Below are positions 28,379-37,161 of a stretch of 64,000 bases of DNA, piece by piece (positions within the stretch are counted from its first letter, which is position 1; each line of letters opens with the position of its first letter). Origin of the DNA: Paracoccus laeviglucosivorans (GTDB lineage: Bacteria > Pseudomonadota > Alphaproteobacteria > Rhodobacterales > Rhodobacteraceae); assembly GCF_900182695.1 (NCBI RefSeq), contig NZ_FXTK01000001.1, positions 348,178 through 412,177 of the forward strand, read 5' to 3'. Position numbers and translations under genes: made by a program. The notes beneath the pieces are model-generated. The model was not told the DNA's origin. It ran no database searches and worked only from the letters and a program-made list of their open reading frames with translations.

Positions 28379-29098
28379 ATGGCGAAAATCAGGCTTTTCA
28401 TAGATCACCCGCTGGCGTCAGGACAAGGCATCGCGCTGAATGCCGATCAGGCGCATTATCTTTCATCCGTCATGCGTCAGCAGCCGGGCGATGAAATCCT
28501 GCTGTTCAATGGTCGCGACGGCGAATGGCTGACCCGGATCGAACGGCTGGCCAAACGTAACGGCGACGTCGTGCCCGTGGCGCAATCCGCGCCGCAGCTG
28601 AACCCGCCGGACCTGTGGCTGATCTTTGCGCCGATCAAGAAGGCGCGCACGGATTTCATCGTGGAGAAGGCGGCCGAGATGGGCGCGGCCCGCATCCTGC
28701 CCGTGCAGACCGATCACACCAATTCCGAACGCATCCGGCAGGACCGCCTGCAAGCCCATGCGGTCGAGGCGGCGGAACAGTGCGGCGGCACCTATGTCCC
28801 CGAAGTCACCGACCTGACCCCCCTGTCGCGCCTGCTGGACGGCTGGGACGACACGCGCCGCATCCTGTGGGCGGATGAGGCGATGGCCGGACCCGCGCAG
28901 GTGCTGGCAGGACTGACCGTCGGCCCCTGGGCCATTCTGATCGGCCCCGAAGGCGGTTGGTCCGAATCGGAACGCAAACGCCTTTCCGGCATGGATTGTG
29001 TCACCCGCATGGCGCTTGGCCCGCGCATCCTGCGTGCCGACACTGCCGCTGTTGCCGCTATGTCACTGTGGCAAGCATCGCTGGGCGATTGGCGCTAG
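28379..29098 (+). CDS. rsmE: 16S rRNA (uracil(1498)-N3)-methyltransferase
   Basis: The 239-residue SPOUT-fold enzyme methylates U1498 of 16S rRNA. Recognisable parts are the N-terminal PUA-like region (HYLSSVMRQQPGDEILLFNGRDGEW), the KKARTDFIVEKAAEMGAARILPV block, the knotted SAM-binding IGPEGGWSESERK, and LGPRILRADTAAVAAMS. Length is normal. It starts at MAKIRLFIDHP, the first Met past the divergent ubiA start; a much longer upstream frame only reads antisense through ubiA and was rejected. An intergenic region of about 240 bases with an inverted repeat follows before the DUF1127 gene. Confidence 0.95.
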   Translation: MAKIRLFIDHPLASGQGIALNADQAHYLSSVMRQQPGDEILLFNGRDGEWLTRIERLAKRNGDVVPVAQSAPQLNPPDLWLIFAPIKKARTDFIVEKAAEMGAARILPVQTDHTNSERIRQDRLQAHAVEAAEQCGGTYVPEVTDLTPLSRLLDGWDDTRRILWADEAMAGPAQVLAGLTVGPWAILIGPEGGWSESERKRLSGMDCVTRMALGPRILRADTAAVAAMSLWQASLGDWR

Positions 29099-29152
29099 GC
29101 TCGGGCCCGCCTGGTTTTTGCAATTTTTCAGCGTCAAACTGGCTTTGCAGAA

Positions 29153-29172
29153 ACTTTGGTTGATCCCAAAGT
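29153..29172. promoter_or_regulatory. Inverted repeat in the leader region of the DUF1127 gene
   Basis: ACTTTGG and CCAAAGT form a perfect 7-bp inverted repeat with a six-base centre, about 165 bases upstream of the DUF1127 start and 54 bases after rsmE. It may be an operator or a weak rsmE terminator hairpin; there is no T-run directly after it. I could not place a convincing -35/-10 pair nearby. Confidence 0.3.
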
Positions 29173-29338
29173 CGATCTTACGGCGATATTCGCAAAAACT
29201 TAACAAAACCGGCGCCTTATGCGTGCGCTGCATAGCGGCAATTCCGGTATGTCCGTGGAATTCGTAAATTGCCCGGCCTATATGCTGCTCATCAGACAAA
29301 CAGCCCACTTACCGGGCAAACTCAAACAAGGTGACATG

Positions 29339-29533
29339 ATGTCGGCGATTGACACGAACCGCGTCCTCGGCGGGACGCAATCTCTGGGTATTGTTGCGAA
29401 ACTCCTGTCGGTGATGACCGCCTGGAACGATGCGCGCGTGACGAAGAACGCGCTTAACCGCCTGACGGACCGCGAACTGGACGATATCGGCCTGTGCCGC
29501 GGTGACATCGAGATGATCGCGACCCGTCGCTGA
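29339..29533 (+). CDS. DUF1127 (YjiS-like) small protein
   Basis: This 64-residue protein ends with the DUF1127 signature LNRLTDRELDDIGLCRGDIEMIA, an arginine-rich mini-domain common in alphaproteobacteria. The start is one of two adjacent ATGs (29336, 29339) with AAGGTGA upstream. In Rhodobacter, genes of this family are stress-induced, and their 3' regions can be processed into small RNAs; in other bacteria DUF1127 proteins affect RNA turnover and phosphate or carbon metabolism. Here a long A+T-richer leader (about 240 bases from rsmE) precedes it and a strong terminator follows 25 bases after the stop, leaving only a short 3' region. Confidence 0.85.
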   Translation: MSAIDTNRVLGGTQSLGIVAKLLSVMTAWNDARVTKNALNRLTDRELDDIGLCRGDIEMIATRR

Positions 29534-29557
29534 TTTCGCGACGCGACCCAAGCGAAC

Positions 29558-29590
29558 AAGGCCCCATCGGGAAACCGGCGGGGCCTTTTT
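29558..29590 (+). terminator. Intrinsic terminator of the DUF1127 transcript
   Basis: An 8-bp stem (AAGGCCCC / GGGGCCTT) encloses a 14-base loop and ends in a run of five T. It sits 25 bases downstream of the DUF1127 stop codon. Confidence 0.85.
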
Positions 29591-29697
29591 CATTTCCACG
29601 GGCGCGGCGTGCAATTTTTGCACTGTCCAATTCGACACCTGAACAGCGTCACATGAACACGCTAGCGTGATCTTCGGTCTATCACCCCGAGGTTTCA

Positions 29698-30120
29698 ATG
29701 TTTCGCCCGTTCACCATCGCCCTGTTTCTGACGTCCCTTGCCCTACCCGTTCCGCTGCAAGCGCAGCAAATCAAGGCCACGCGCTTTGCGGCGCAGGAAA
29801 TGCTTGATGTTTATTGCAATGGTCGGGGCCGTTTCGACGCCACCGGGCTGATCGAACAGGATCTGACCGGCGATGGGCAGCTTGACCTGCTGCTTTTCAC
29901 AGGCGGTCTGACCTGCAACGATGGTCGCCCCGCCTGCGGCGCCATCTATTGCGACGTCGTGATCTATATGGGCGAGGGTCAGGATCTGGTCCAAAGGGCC
30001 AGTCTGATGACGCAATGCGCCCAGATCGGGGCGGGCAACCCGCCGCCGATCACGCTTTGCGACAAAGACAGCGGGCCTTATCAGATCCGCTGGAACGGCA
30101 ACGGCTACGACATGCCTTAG
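29698..30120 (+). CDS. Small secreted cysteine-containing protein, unknown function
   Basis: The 140-residue product has a signal peptide (MFRPFTIALFLTSLALPVPLQAQ), leaving about 118 mature residues. It contains DLTGDGQLDLLLF, a D-x-T-G-D-G-x-x-D stretch like the Ca2+-binding loops of FG-GAP and EF-hand-type repeats. Six cysteines in the mature part (in YCNG, TCND, ACGA, YCDV, QCAQ and LCDK) probably form disulfides in the periplasm. I recognise no full domain. It lies after a terminator and converges on prmA with a 4-base TTAG overlap. The Ca-binding suggestion is inference from one loop. Confidence 0.65.
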   Translation: MFRPFTIALFLTSLALPVPLQAQQIKATRFAAQEMLDVYCNGRGRFDATGLIEQDLTGDGQLDLLLFTGGLTCNDGRPACGAIYCDVVIYMGEGQDLVQRASLMTQCAQIGAGNPPPITLCDKDSGPYQIRWNGNGYDMP

Positions 30121-30986
30121 GCGCGTGCGACCACCAGCGTGGTCCATTCGCCGTAATCGTCCCGACGCTGCAATGGCAGACCGCCCGCGGCATAGGCGGC
30201 GGTCACCTCATCGGCCTGCGTCGTCAGTATGCCCGACAGGATCGCACGGCCACCCGGCGCGACATAACGGGCCATATCCGGCACAAGGTCGATCAGCGGC
30301 TGCTTCAGGATATTGGCGAAAACCAGATCAAAGGGTGCCGCGCCTTCGATCAGCGGATGATCAAAGCCCACGGCCTCGACACATTCCACCCGTCCGTCCA
30401 GACCGTTTGCGATGACATTGGCGCGGGCGACATCCACCGCCTGCGGATCAATGTCGCCCGCCAGCACCACGACGGGAAACACCCGCGCCGCAGCCATGGC
30501 CAGCACGGCGGTGCCGCAGCCAATATCGACGATCCGTGACGGCTGTTCGCCCGCCTCAACCAGACGATCCAGCGCCAGCAGGCAGCCCTTGGTCGTACTG
30601 TGATGCCCGGTGCCAAAGGCCATGGCCGCTTCGATCAGCAGCGCCTCGGCCCCTTCGGGAACCTGATCGGCGTCATGGCTGCCATAGACGAAGAACCGCC
30701 CCGCCTCGACCGGGGACAGTTCGCGCTTCACATGCGCGACCCAATCCACTTCGGGCAATTCCGAGACGACGAAAGGTTCCGCACCCTGCGACATCGCGAT
30801 CAGCGCCAGCGCCACCTCGTCGGGGGCTTCGGTGAAATACAGGCCGACTTCCCAGCGATCCGAGCCGTCCTCGATTTCAAAGACGCCGCTGCCGACGGGT
30901 TCGGGGGTCAGGTCTTCACCCATCTCGGCAAGGGCCTCGGCCGCCTCGCGGCCAAGGGTGTGGGTCAGCGCGGTCCAGGTGGACAT
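30117..30986 (-). CDS. prmA: Ribosomal protein L11 methyltransferase
   Basis: The 289-residue enzyme methylates lysines and the N-terminus of ribosomal protein L11. The N-terminal substrate-binding domain (about residues 1-100) is followed by AFGTGHHSTTKGCLLALD, the class I SAM loop VDIGCGTAVLAMAAARVF, and the NPPY-like FANILKQPLIDL motif. An in-frame extension of 20 codons upstream was rejected because the ATG at 30986 overlaps the msrA stop by one base (TGATG) and matches the family N-terminus. It forms a leftward pair with msrA. Confidence 0.94.
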   Translation of the reverse strand: MSTWTALTHTLGREAAEALAEMGEDLTPEPVGSGVFEIEDGSDRWEVGLYFTEAPDEVALALIAMSQGAEPFVVSELPEVDWVAHVKRELSPVEAGRFFVYGSHDADQVPEGAEALLIEAAMAFGTGHHSTTKGCLLALDRLVEAGEQPSRIVDIGCGTAVLAMAAARVFPVVVLAGDIDPQAVDVARANVIANGLDGRVECVEAVGFDHPLIEGAAPFDLVFANILKQPLIDLVPDMARYVAPGGRAILSGILTTQADEVTAAYAAGGLPLQRRDDYGEWTTLVVARA

Positions 30987-31570
30987 CAGATTTCCTCGGC
31001 AATATCCGTCAAGGGCGCCTGTACGCCGGTGCCGCGCAGCCCGCAATAGCCGTCTGGATAGCGGTCCAGATATTGCTGGTGATCCTCATGCGCGGGATAG
31101 AAAGGCGCAGTGGGCAGGATTTCGGTGGTGATCGCCCTGAAGCCTTCGACCGCCAGCCGATTGCCATAATCGGCCTTGGACAGCTCTGCTGCGTTCTTCT
31201 GATGCTCGGTCGCATACATGATGACGCTGCGATATTGCGAGCCGACATCATTGCCCTGCCGGTTGCCCTGAGTGGGGTTGTGGTTTTCCCAAAACACCTG
31301 CAGCAGCCGTTCAAAGCTGATCCGCGTGGGGTCAAAGACGACGCGCACCACCTCGGCATGGCCGGTGCCGCCTTCGCAGACCTGCTTATAGGTCGGGTTT
31401 TCCACCGTGCCCCCGGCAAAGCCCACCTCGGTCATCCATACGCCGTCAAGCTGCCAGAACAGGCGTTCCACGCCCCAGTAGCAGCCCATGCCAAAGATGA
31501 CCGTCTCAAAGCCCTTGGGAACCGGCGCATCCATGGGCCGGTCAAAGATCCGATGCGTGACAGCGTTCAT
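30986..31570 (-). CDS. msrA: Peptide-methionine (S)-S-oxide reductase MsrA
   Basis: The 194-residue enzyme repairs oxidised methionine. The catalytic Cys lies in [13 protein letters not shown] (usually GCFWG), followed by [26 protein letters not shown] and [22 protein letters not shown], all MsrA hallmarks; a C-terminal Cys in [10 protein letters not shown] can act as resolving thiol. The ATG at 31570 has an upstream GAAAGGA ribosome site. A much longer in-frame extension runs antisense through the divergent peptidase gene and is not credible. It is co-transcribed with prmA. Confidence 0.95.
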   Translation of the reverse strand: MNAVTHRIFDRPMDAPVPKGFETVIFGMGCYWGVERLFWQLDGVWMTEVGFAGGTVENPTYKQVCEGGTGHAEVVRVVFDPTRISFERLLQVFWENHNPTQGNRQGNDVGSQYRSVIMYATEHQKNAAELSKADYGNRLAVEGFRAITTEILPTAPFYPAHEDHQQYLDRYPDGYCGLRGTGVQAPLTDIAEEI

Positions 31571-31675
31571 GTCGCGTCCTTTCAAAACTGTTGCCCCAGA
31601 TTTAAGAGCGGCAATACCCTTGCGCAACTCCGCAGGGCGCGGGACGGTTCGCCTGAACTGCCGAAAGGAATCGCC

Positions 31676-32656
31676 ATGCGCCCCGGACCGCTGAACCTGA
31701 TCACCGATATTGCGGGCCTGCGCGTCGGCAACAGCCGCGACGACCGGCTGCGTTCGGGGGTGACGGTGCTGACCGGGGATGCGCCGCTGACCTGCGGCGT
31801 CAACGTCATGGGCGGCGCGCCGGGCACGCGCGAAACCGACCTGCTTGCGCCCGACAAGATGGTGCAGGGCGTCGATGCGCTGGTGCTGTCGGGCGGCTCG
31901 GCCTTTGGGCTGGCGGCCTGCGACGGGGTGGCGGCGGGACTGCGCGCGGATGGGCGCGGCTTCCAGGTCGGGCTGGTGCAGGTTCCCATCGTTCCCGGCG
32001 CCATCGTCTTCGATCTGCTGAACGGCGGCGACAAGGGCTGGGACCAGAACCCCTATCCCGCGCTTGGCCGCACCGCCTATGACCACGCCGCGCGCGATTT
32101 CGTGCTTGGCAGCGAAGGCGCGGGGACCGGAGCCATGACGCATCGCTGGAAAGGTGGCCTGGGCTCTGCATCGGTCGTCTTGGATTGCGGGATCACGGTG
32201 GGCGCGCTGGTTGTGGTCAATGCGTTGGGATCGGTCACGGTGGGCGACAGCCGTCATTTCTGGGCCGCTCCTTGGGAAATGGCGGGCGAATTTGGCGGTC
32301 TTGGCCCTGCACCCGCCCATGATCCGACGCGCGAACCCCCGCTTGCCAAGCAGCTGGGCGAGGCCACGACCATCGCCATCGTCGCCACCGATGCCGCGCT
32401 GGACAAGGCGGGCGCGACCCGCATGGCCACAGCCGCGCAGGACGGCATGGCCCGCGCGATCGTGCCCAGCCATACGCCCTATGATGGCGATCTGGTCTTT
32501 GCGGCCTCGACCGGGGGCAGGCCGCTGCCCGATCCGGCGCTGACGCCATTCCTGCTGGGCCATGCGGCAGCAATTGTGTTGGCGCGCGCCATCGCACGCG
32601 GCGTTCACGCGGCAACCGCCCGACCGGGCGATCTGCAACCCTGCTGGCGCGCATGA
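31676..32656 (+). CDS. P1/S58 family peptidase (DmpA-type aminopeptidase)
   Basis: The 326-residue protein belongs to the DmpA/P1 family of N-terminal nucleophile hydrolases, which cut themselves into two chains before a Ser and then act as aminopeptidases or beta-peptidases. It begins with the typical [20 protein letters not shown] and has [35 protein letters not shown] and [12 protein letters not shown]. The Gly-Ser of the last motif is the probable autoprocessing site. The ribosome site GAAAGGA lies 5 bases before the ATG at 31676. It is divergent from msrA. Substrate is unknown. Confidence 0.88.
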   Translation: MRPGPLNLITDIAGLRVGNSRDDRLRSGVTVLTGDAPLTCGVNVMGGAPGTRETDLLAPDKMVQGVDALVLSGGSAFGLAACDGVAAGLRADGRGFQVGLVQVPIVPGAIVFDLLNGGDKGWDQNPYPALGRTAYDHAARDFVLGSEGAGTGAMTHRWKGGLGSASVVLDCGITVGALVVVNALGSVTVGDSRHFWAAPWEMAGEFGGLGPAPAHDPTREPPLAKQLGEATTIAIVATDAALDKAGATRMATAAQDGMARAIVPSHTPYDGDLVFAASTGGRPLPDPALTPFLLGHAAAIVLARAIARGVHAATARPGDLQPCWRA

Positions 32657-32861
32657 AAAAAGGGGCAGCGGGAGAGAGATCCGCCACCCCTTAGTCTGTC
32701 ACACGCCAAGAGGGAAAAACCTGACGATATTGCACCAACGCAGTGATCGGCCTTCGGGTTCATCACAATTTGCGTGAACCGCATCGCAACCCGCCCGGCT
32801 TGCGTTGGCTCTGCAAACGCGCAAGCCTGCGGGCGACCCGGCAACCGAAAGGACTCATGCG

Positions 32862-34334
32862 ATGAACAAGCACGCGACCGACCTGAAGATGCTGCTGAAA
32901 GACCCTTCGCTTCTGGAAACCCGCGCCTTTGTGGCCGGGGTCTGGATCCATGCCGATGACGGCGCGACCTTTGACGTGGTGAACCCCGCACGCGGCGACG
33001 TGATCGCTCAGGTCGCGGATCTGGGCAGGGCCGAGGTGCGCCGTGCCATCGCCGCCGCCCATGACGCGATGAAGGGCTGGTCCGCCCGCACCGCCAAGGA
33101 ACGCGCGCAGATCATGCGCAAATGGTTCGACCTGATGATGGAAAATCAGGACGATCTGGGCAAAATCCTGACCGCCGAAATGGGCAAGCCGCTGGCCGAG
33201 GCCAAGGGCGAGATCGCCTATGGCGCCAGCTTCATCGAATGGTTCGGCGAAGAGGCCAAGCGCATCTATGGCGAAACCATCCCCGGCCACCAGCCCGACA
33301 AGCGCCTGAGCGTGCTGCGCCAGCCCATCGGCGTCGTGGGTTCGATCACACCGTGGAATTTTCCCAATGCCATGATCACCCGCAAATGCGGCCCGGCCAT
33401 CGCGGCGGGCTGCGGTTTTGTCGGACGGCCCGCCGCCGAAACCCCGCTGTCGGCGCTGGCGCTGGCCGTGCTTGCCGAACGCGCGGGCCTGCCCAAGGGG
33501 CTGTTCAGCATCGTGCCGTCTTCGAAATCCTCGGATATCGGCAAGGAATTCTGCGAAAACCCGCTGATCCGCAAGCTGACCTTTACCGGATCGACCAATG
33601 TGGGGCGCATCCTGCTGCGTCAGGCGGCGGATCAGGTGCTGAAATGCAGCATGGAGCTGGGCGGCAACGCGCCATTTATCGTGTTCGACGATGCCGATCT
33701 GGATGCCGCCGTCGAAGGGGCCATGGCGTCCAAGTTCCGTAACAACGGCCAGACCTGCGTCTGCGCGAACCGCATCTATGTGCAGGCCGGGGTCTATGAC
33801 GCATTCGCCGAAAAGCTGGCAGCGGCAGTCCAGAAGCTGAAGGTGGGCGACGGCTTCGGCGAAGGCACGACCACCGGCCCGCTGATCAACGCGAGTGCCG
33901 TCGAAAAGGTGCAGGACCATATCAAGGACGTGCTGGACGGCGGCGGCCATGTGCTGGCGGGCGGGCAGCCGATGGGCGGGCTGTTCTTTGAACCCACCAT
34001 CGTCACCGGCGTCACGCAGGACATGAAGGTCGCGACCGAGGAAACATTCGGCCCGCTGGCTCCGCTGTTCAAGTTCCAGACCGAGGACGAGGCCGTCACA
34101 TGGGCCAATGACACCATCTTCGGCCTTGCCGCCTATTTCTATGCCCGCGACATCGGCCGCGTGACCCGCGTGCAAGAGGCGCTGGAATACGGCATCGTCG
34201 GCGTGAACACCGGCATCATTTCCACGGAAACCGCGCCCTTTGGCGGCGTCAAGCAATCGGGCCTTGGCCGCGAAGGATCGCGCCACGGGATCGAGGATTA
34301 TCTGGAAATGAAATACGTCTGCCTGTCGATCTAG
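32862..34334 (+). CDS. gabD: Succinate-semialdehyde dehydrogenase (aldehyde dehydrogenase family)
   Basis: The 490-residue enzyme oxidises succinate semialdehyde to succinate, as in the GABA shunt. Typical motifs are [27 protein letters not shown], catalytic Glu265 in [10 protein letters not shown] and catalytic Cys299 in [11 protein letters not shown]. The usual cofactor-site sequence VxKPAxxTP reads VGRPAAETP here, so Arg189 replaces the conserved Lys. The ribosome site GAAAGGA precedes the ATG at 32862; a second ATG five bases upstream is out of frame. No GABA transaminase gene is adjacent. The stop shares CTAG with the convergent DUF2007 gene. About 200 bases before it hold only an imperfect hairpin. 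Confidence 0.9.
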   Translation: MNKHATDLKMLLKDPSLLETRAFVAGVWIHADDGATFDVVNPARGDVIAQVADLGRAEVRRAIAAAHDAMKGWSARTAKERAQIMRKWFDLMMENQDDLGKILTAEMGKPLAEAKGEIAYGASFIEWFGEEAKRIYGETIPGHQPDKRLSVLRQPIGVVGSITPWNFPNAMITRKCGPAIAAGCGFVGRPAAETPLSALALAVLAERAGLPKGLFSIVPSSKSSDIGKEFCENPLIRKLTFTGSTNVGRILLRQAADQVLKCSMELGGNAPFIVFDDADLDAAVEGAMASKFRNNGQTCVCANRIYVQAGVYDAFAEKLAAAVQKLKVGDGFGEGTTTGPLINASAVEKVQDHIKDVLDGGGHVLAGGQPMGGLFFEPTIVTGVTQDMKVATEETFGPLAPLFKFQTEDEAVTWANDTIFGLAAYFYARDIGRVTRVQEALEYGIVGVNTGIISTETAPFGGVKQSGLGREGSRHGIEDYLEMKYVCLSI

Positions 34335-34684
34335 GCGTCGATGCGGGCGGGCTGGCGCAGATACAGCCCGCTCATCATCGGGGGCAGGCCCGCCATGCCG
34401 CCGATCCCGACCCACCAGACCAGCGCGACCATCGCGCAGCTTAGCCAAAGGGGTTGCGTAGCGCGCGGCGCGGGCAGTGTCGCCAGCAGGTCCAGCGCGT
34501 CCCGGCTGTGGCTGGCGGGAACGACGATGCGGAAACCGCCCAAAGCGATCCCCGCATATGGCATCATATGATGCGTGTGCCCGTCCAGCACATCCGCCGG
34601 AATATCCGCCGCACGCAGGGCTTGGGCGGCCAGATAGGCTTCGTGCCAGCGATAGGCGTGGGCGACCAGTTCCAGATCGCCCAT
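34331..34684 (-). CDS. DUF2007-type signal-transducing membrane protein
   Basis: The 117-residue protein has an N-terminal domain (ELVAHAYRWHEAYLAAQALRA ... GGFRIVVPASHSRDAL) that matches DUF2007, a small alpha/beta fold related to PII-like sensor domains. One or two C-terminal membrane helices follow (WLSCAMVALVWWVGIGGMA). Function is unknown. The start at 34684 fits the domain; an upstream in-frame extension reads through the end of trcR and was not used. It follows trcR by 7 bases in the same direction, so the two are probably co-transcribed. Confidence 0.75.
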   Translation of the reverse strand: MGDLELVAHAYRWHEAYLAAQALRAADIPADVLDGHTHHMMPYAGIALGGFRIVVPASHSRDALDLLATLPAPRATQPLWLSCAMVALVWWVGIGGMAGLPPMMSGLYLRQPARIDA

Positions 34685-34691
34685 CACCGGA

Positions 34692-35450
34692 TCAGCGGCG
34701 GTTGTCTTCGTCATCTTCATCTTCGTCATCTGCCTCGGGCAGGTTGAAGAAGCTGTCGGCGTCGAAATCTTCCTTCTGCTCTTCCTTGTCCTCATCCTTG
34801 GTCAGGCTGAAGTTTTCCAGCCCGGCGATCGAGGACGGCATCCGCGGCTCGTCCGACATCGCCAGCGAGGTTTCGGTGGACAGCAGCTTGCGGCGTTCGT
34901 CATCGGTCATCGCGCCGCCTTCGGCAGCCTTGCGCTTGGCGGCTTTCTGGACGGCGGCATCCAGTTCCGACTGGCGGCACAGTCCCAGCGCAACCGGATC
35001 GATCGGCAGGATGTTCTGGATGTTCCAATGCGTCCGGTCGCGGATCGAGGCGATGGTCGGCTTGGTCGTGCCCACCAGCTTGGAGATCTGCGCATCGGCC
35101 AGTTCGGGGTGGAACTTGACCAGCCACAGAATGGCGGCGGGACGGTCCTGACGCTTGGACAGCGGGGTATAACGCGGGCCACGGCGCTTTTCCTCGCCTT
35201 CGGCGGCGGGGTTGTGCTTCAGGCGCAGCTTGTAACGCGGGTCTTTCTGACCTTTTTCGATCTCGGCTGCGTCAAGCTGGTTCGAGCCGACGGGATCAAA
35301 GCCCTTGACGCCCACGGCCACGTCGCCATCGGCGATGCCTTGGACTTCCAGCTCATGCATGCCGCAGAAATCGCCGATCTGCTTGAAGCTCAGCGTGGTG
35401 TTGTCAACCAGCCAGACAGCGGTGGCCTTGGCCATCAGCGGCTTGTTCAT
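34692..35450 (-). CDS. trcR: TrcR/DUF1013 family transcriptional regulator
   Basis: The 252-residue protein is a DUF1013/TrcR protein, found almost only in alphaproteobacteria. The N-terminus MNKPLMAKATAVWLVDNTTL and the region PAAILWLVKFHPELADAQISKLVGTTKPTI, which contains a helix-turn-helix, are hallmarks; the C-terminus is a long acidic tail (EADDEDEDDEDNRR). TrcR has been described as a cell-cycle transcription regulator. The start at 35450 has a GGAGAAGG ribosome site. It is transcribed divergently from the RNase T2 gene, about 160 bases away. The acidic tail could contact RNA polymerase; this is inferred. Confidence 0.88.
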   Translation of the reverse strand: MNKPLMAKATAVWLVDNTTLSFKQIGDFCGMHELEVQGIADGDVAVGVKGFDPVGSNQLDAAEIEKGQKDPRYKLRLKHNPAAEGEEKRRGPRYTPLSKRQDRPAAILWLVKFHPELADAQISKLVGTTKPTIASIRDRTHWNIQNILPIDPVALGLCRQSELDAAVQKAAKRKAAEGGAMTDDERRKLLSTETSLAMSDEPRMPSSIAGLENFSLTKDEDKEEQKEDFDADSFFNLPEADDEDEDDEDNRR

Positions 35451-35611
35451 GACCTTCTCCTTAAACATATCTTCTTCGGCCGGGAAAACGGCTTTTGGCG
35501 GGCGCCATTCCATTTTCAGGGGGGATTGCCCGTCTATATAGGACTTTGCGCCCGCCAGATAAAGCCTGAATCTCATGGCGCGCGCTGGTCCGCCGGGCTA
35601 GGGTTCGCACC

Positions 35612-36253
35612 ATGACGATACGCGCCAGCATTGCAGCAGCCCTTGCCGCCCTTGCCTTAGCCATGCCCGCGACCGCGCAGGACGTGGCCGGGCGCTTTGA
35701 TTATTACGTGCTGTCGCTAAGCTGGTCGCCAAGCTGGTGCGATGCGCAGGGCCGTGCCGAAGGGTCCGAACAATGCGCGCCGCAGCGCCGCCTTGGCTTC
35801 ACCGTCCATGGGCTTTGGCCGCAATATGAAAACGGTTGGCCGCAGGATTGCCGGACCGATGCACGCGACCCTTCGCGCCGCGAGACGCGCAATATGGCGG
35901 ATATCATGGGCACGCCGGGGCTGGTCTGGTATCAGTGGAAAAAGCATGGACGCTGTTCGGGTCTGTCCTCGCAGGATTATTTCGCGCTGACCCGCAAGGC
36001 CGCAGCCGATGTCCATCTGCCGCAGGTGCTGACGCGGCTGTCACGTGACGTCACCCTGCCCGCCAACGTGCTGGAGGACGCCTTTATCGAAGCCAATCCC
36101 GACATGACCCGCGACGGCATCACCGTCACCTGCCGCGACCGCGCCCTGCAAGAGGTCCGCATCTGCCTGACCCGCGATCTTGCACCGCGCGACTGCGCGC
36201 CCGACGTGGCGCGCGACTGCCGCGGTTCCATGCTGATGCCTGCGCCGGAATAG
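35612..36253 (+). CDS. Ribonuclease T2 family protein, atypical active site
   Basis: The 213-residue secreted protein has a signal peptide (residues 1-22) and the RNase T2 CAS1 motif FTVHGLWPQ with catalytic His66. CAS2 reads VWYQWKKHGRC: the second catalytic His112 is present, but the usual Glu of HEWxKHG is Gln108. Eight cysteines in the mature part fit the disulfide-rich fold. T2 enzymes cut RNA through 2',3'-cyclic phosphates outside the cytoplasm. Loss of the Glu would lower activity in classical T2 enzymes, so the protein may be weak, altered or use another residue. No inhibitor or partner gene is adjacent. Confidence 0.85.
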   Translation: MTIRASIAAALAALALAMPATAQDVAGRFDYYVLSLSWSPSWCDAQGRAEGSEQCAPQRRLGFTVHGLWPQYENGWPQDCRTDARDPSRRETRNMADIMGTPGLVWYQWKKHGRCSGLSSQDYFALTRKAAADVHLPQVLTRLSRDVTLPANVLEDAFIEANPDMTRDGITVTCRDRALQEVRICLTRDLAPRDCAPDVARDCRGSMLMPAPE

Positions 36254-36379
36254 CACCCACCCGCGCCTTTCCGCCGAAAACGCCCGCACACGCGCATGTC
36301 AGACAGCGCGCTGTTGATCGGTCACATTGCCCCGCTATCCTGCCCGACGAACCGCTACCAATCCACGCGCCGAGGCAGC

Positions 36380-36859
36380 ATGTCGAACCAGTCCAGCACC
36401 CTTCCCACTTATGCATTGGCCTTTCTGGCCTCGATCAGCCTGTTCGGCCTGGCCGATGGTGGCCATGCGACAGGCAGCGTTGCAGACGCGGTCACGCAGA
36501 CATGGCTGCTGCCGGTTCTTGGGATCGCAGCGGCGACGTTTCTGGCGCTGACGATCATGGTGCTAAGCCGCAGCCACCTTCCCCGCCCGCATGGCTGGAA
36601 CGGAGAGCGGGCCGAACGCATGGTCCGCGACATCGGCCTTGGGGCGCTGTGCTATTTCGGGCTGCTGGCGCTGCTGGGCTATGTCTTTGCGCTGATCGCG
36701 CCGGAATGGTTCGGCGGGCTTGCCGTGTTGCTGACGCGGTTCTGGCCGTGGCTTTTGGCGCTGCCCTGCCTTGCCTTTGGCGCGGCGACGACCGCCAACA
36801 AGCCCGGCTGGCTGACGGCAGGCGCAGTCTTTGTCACCATGGGCATCTTTACCGCCTGA
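36380..36859 (+). CDS. Four-helix membrane protein of unknown function
   Basis: The 159-residue protein has four predicted membrane helices (about residues 10-30, 42-62, 84-104 and 115-135) and a cytoplasmic-like charged loop (RPHGWNGERAERMVRDIG). I recognise no family. The ATG at 36380 is preceded by GAGG at good spacing; an in-frame ATG at 36296 would add 28 unlikely residues. A hairpin at 36873-36907 directly after the stop covers the ribosome site of the next small gene. Codon use is native. Confidence 0.6.
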   Translation: MSNQSSTLPTYALAFLASISLFGLADGGHATGSVADAVTQTWLLPVLGIAAATFLALTIMVLSRSHLPRPHGWNGERAERMVRDIGLGALCYFGLLALLGYVFALIAPEWFGGLAVLLTRFWPWLLALPCLAFGAATTANKPGWLTAGAVFVTMGIFTA

Positions 36860-36872
36860 CGGGAACAGACTG

Positions 36873-36907
36873 CCCCCCTTTGCAGTTGGCGCCATGAAAA
36901 AGGGGGG
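36873..36907 (+). promoter_or_regulatory. Hairpin that would cover the ribosome site of the DUF2945 gene
   Basis: CCCCCCTTT (36873-36881) pairs perfectly with AAAGGGGGG (36899-36907) across a 17-base loop. The G-run is the ribosome-binding region of the gene starting at 36913, so folding would block initiation. No T-run follows. Confidence 0.45.
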
Positions 36908-36912
36908 TGCCC

Positions 36913-37128
36913 ATGTCGAAATTCCACAAGGGTGATGCCGTCACATGGCGCTGGGGTGCGCATCAGGCCAGCGGAGAGATCGCCGAGACCTTTACCCGCA
37001 AGGTGCGCCGCACCATTCGCGGGCGCCAGATCACCCGCAAAGGCACGCGCAAACGCCCCGCCTATCTGATCCGGCAAGACGATGGCAGCCGCGTCCTGAA
37101 GCTGGAAACCGAACTTTCGCGGGCGTGA
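36913..37128 (+). CDS. DUF2945/HVA1 Tudor-like small protein
   Basis: This 71-residue basic protein matches the DUF2945 (hypervirulence-associated, Tudor-like) family: FHKGDAVTWRWGAHQASGEI at the N-terminus and YLIRQDDGSRVLKLETEL at the C-terminus. Members are small SH3/Tudor-fold proteins, often with stress-related expression, of unknown biochemical role. The ATG at 36913 follows a G-rich ribosome site; a GTG at 36907 is possible. The site can be sequestered in a hairpin. It is convergent with the TM2 protein gene, 33 bases away. Confidence 0.8.
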   Translation: MSKFHKGDAVTWRWGAHQASGEIAETFTRKVRRTIRGRQITRKGTRKRPAYLIRQDDGSRVLKLETELSRA

Positions 37129-37161
37129 CCCCACTGGGGCGTTCCGCGCCCCGTCAGAGCG

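Noticed and set aside
31571..32638. Long in-frame N-terminal extension of msrA
   Set aside because: It is antisense to the S58 peptidase gene, and MsrA proteins start at the ATG at 31570, which has a ribosome site.
32657..32700. Hairpin with a T-run on the leftward strand after the S58 peptidase gene
   Set aside because: The stem has two mismatches, and no leftward gene ends there; in the rightward direction it lacks a T-run, so I did not call a terminator.
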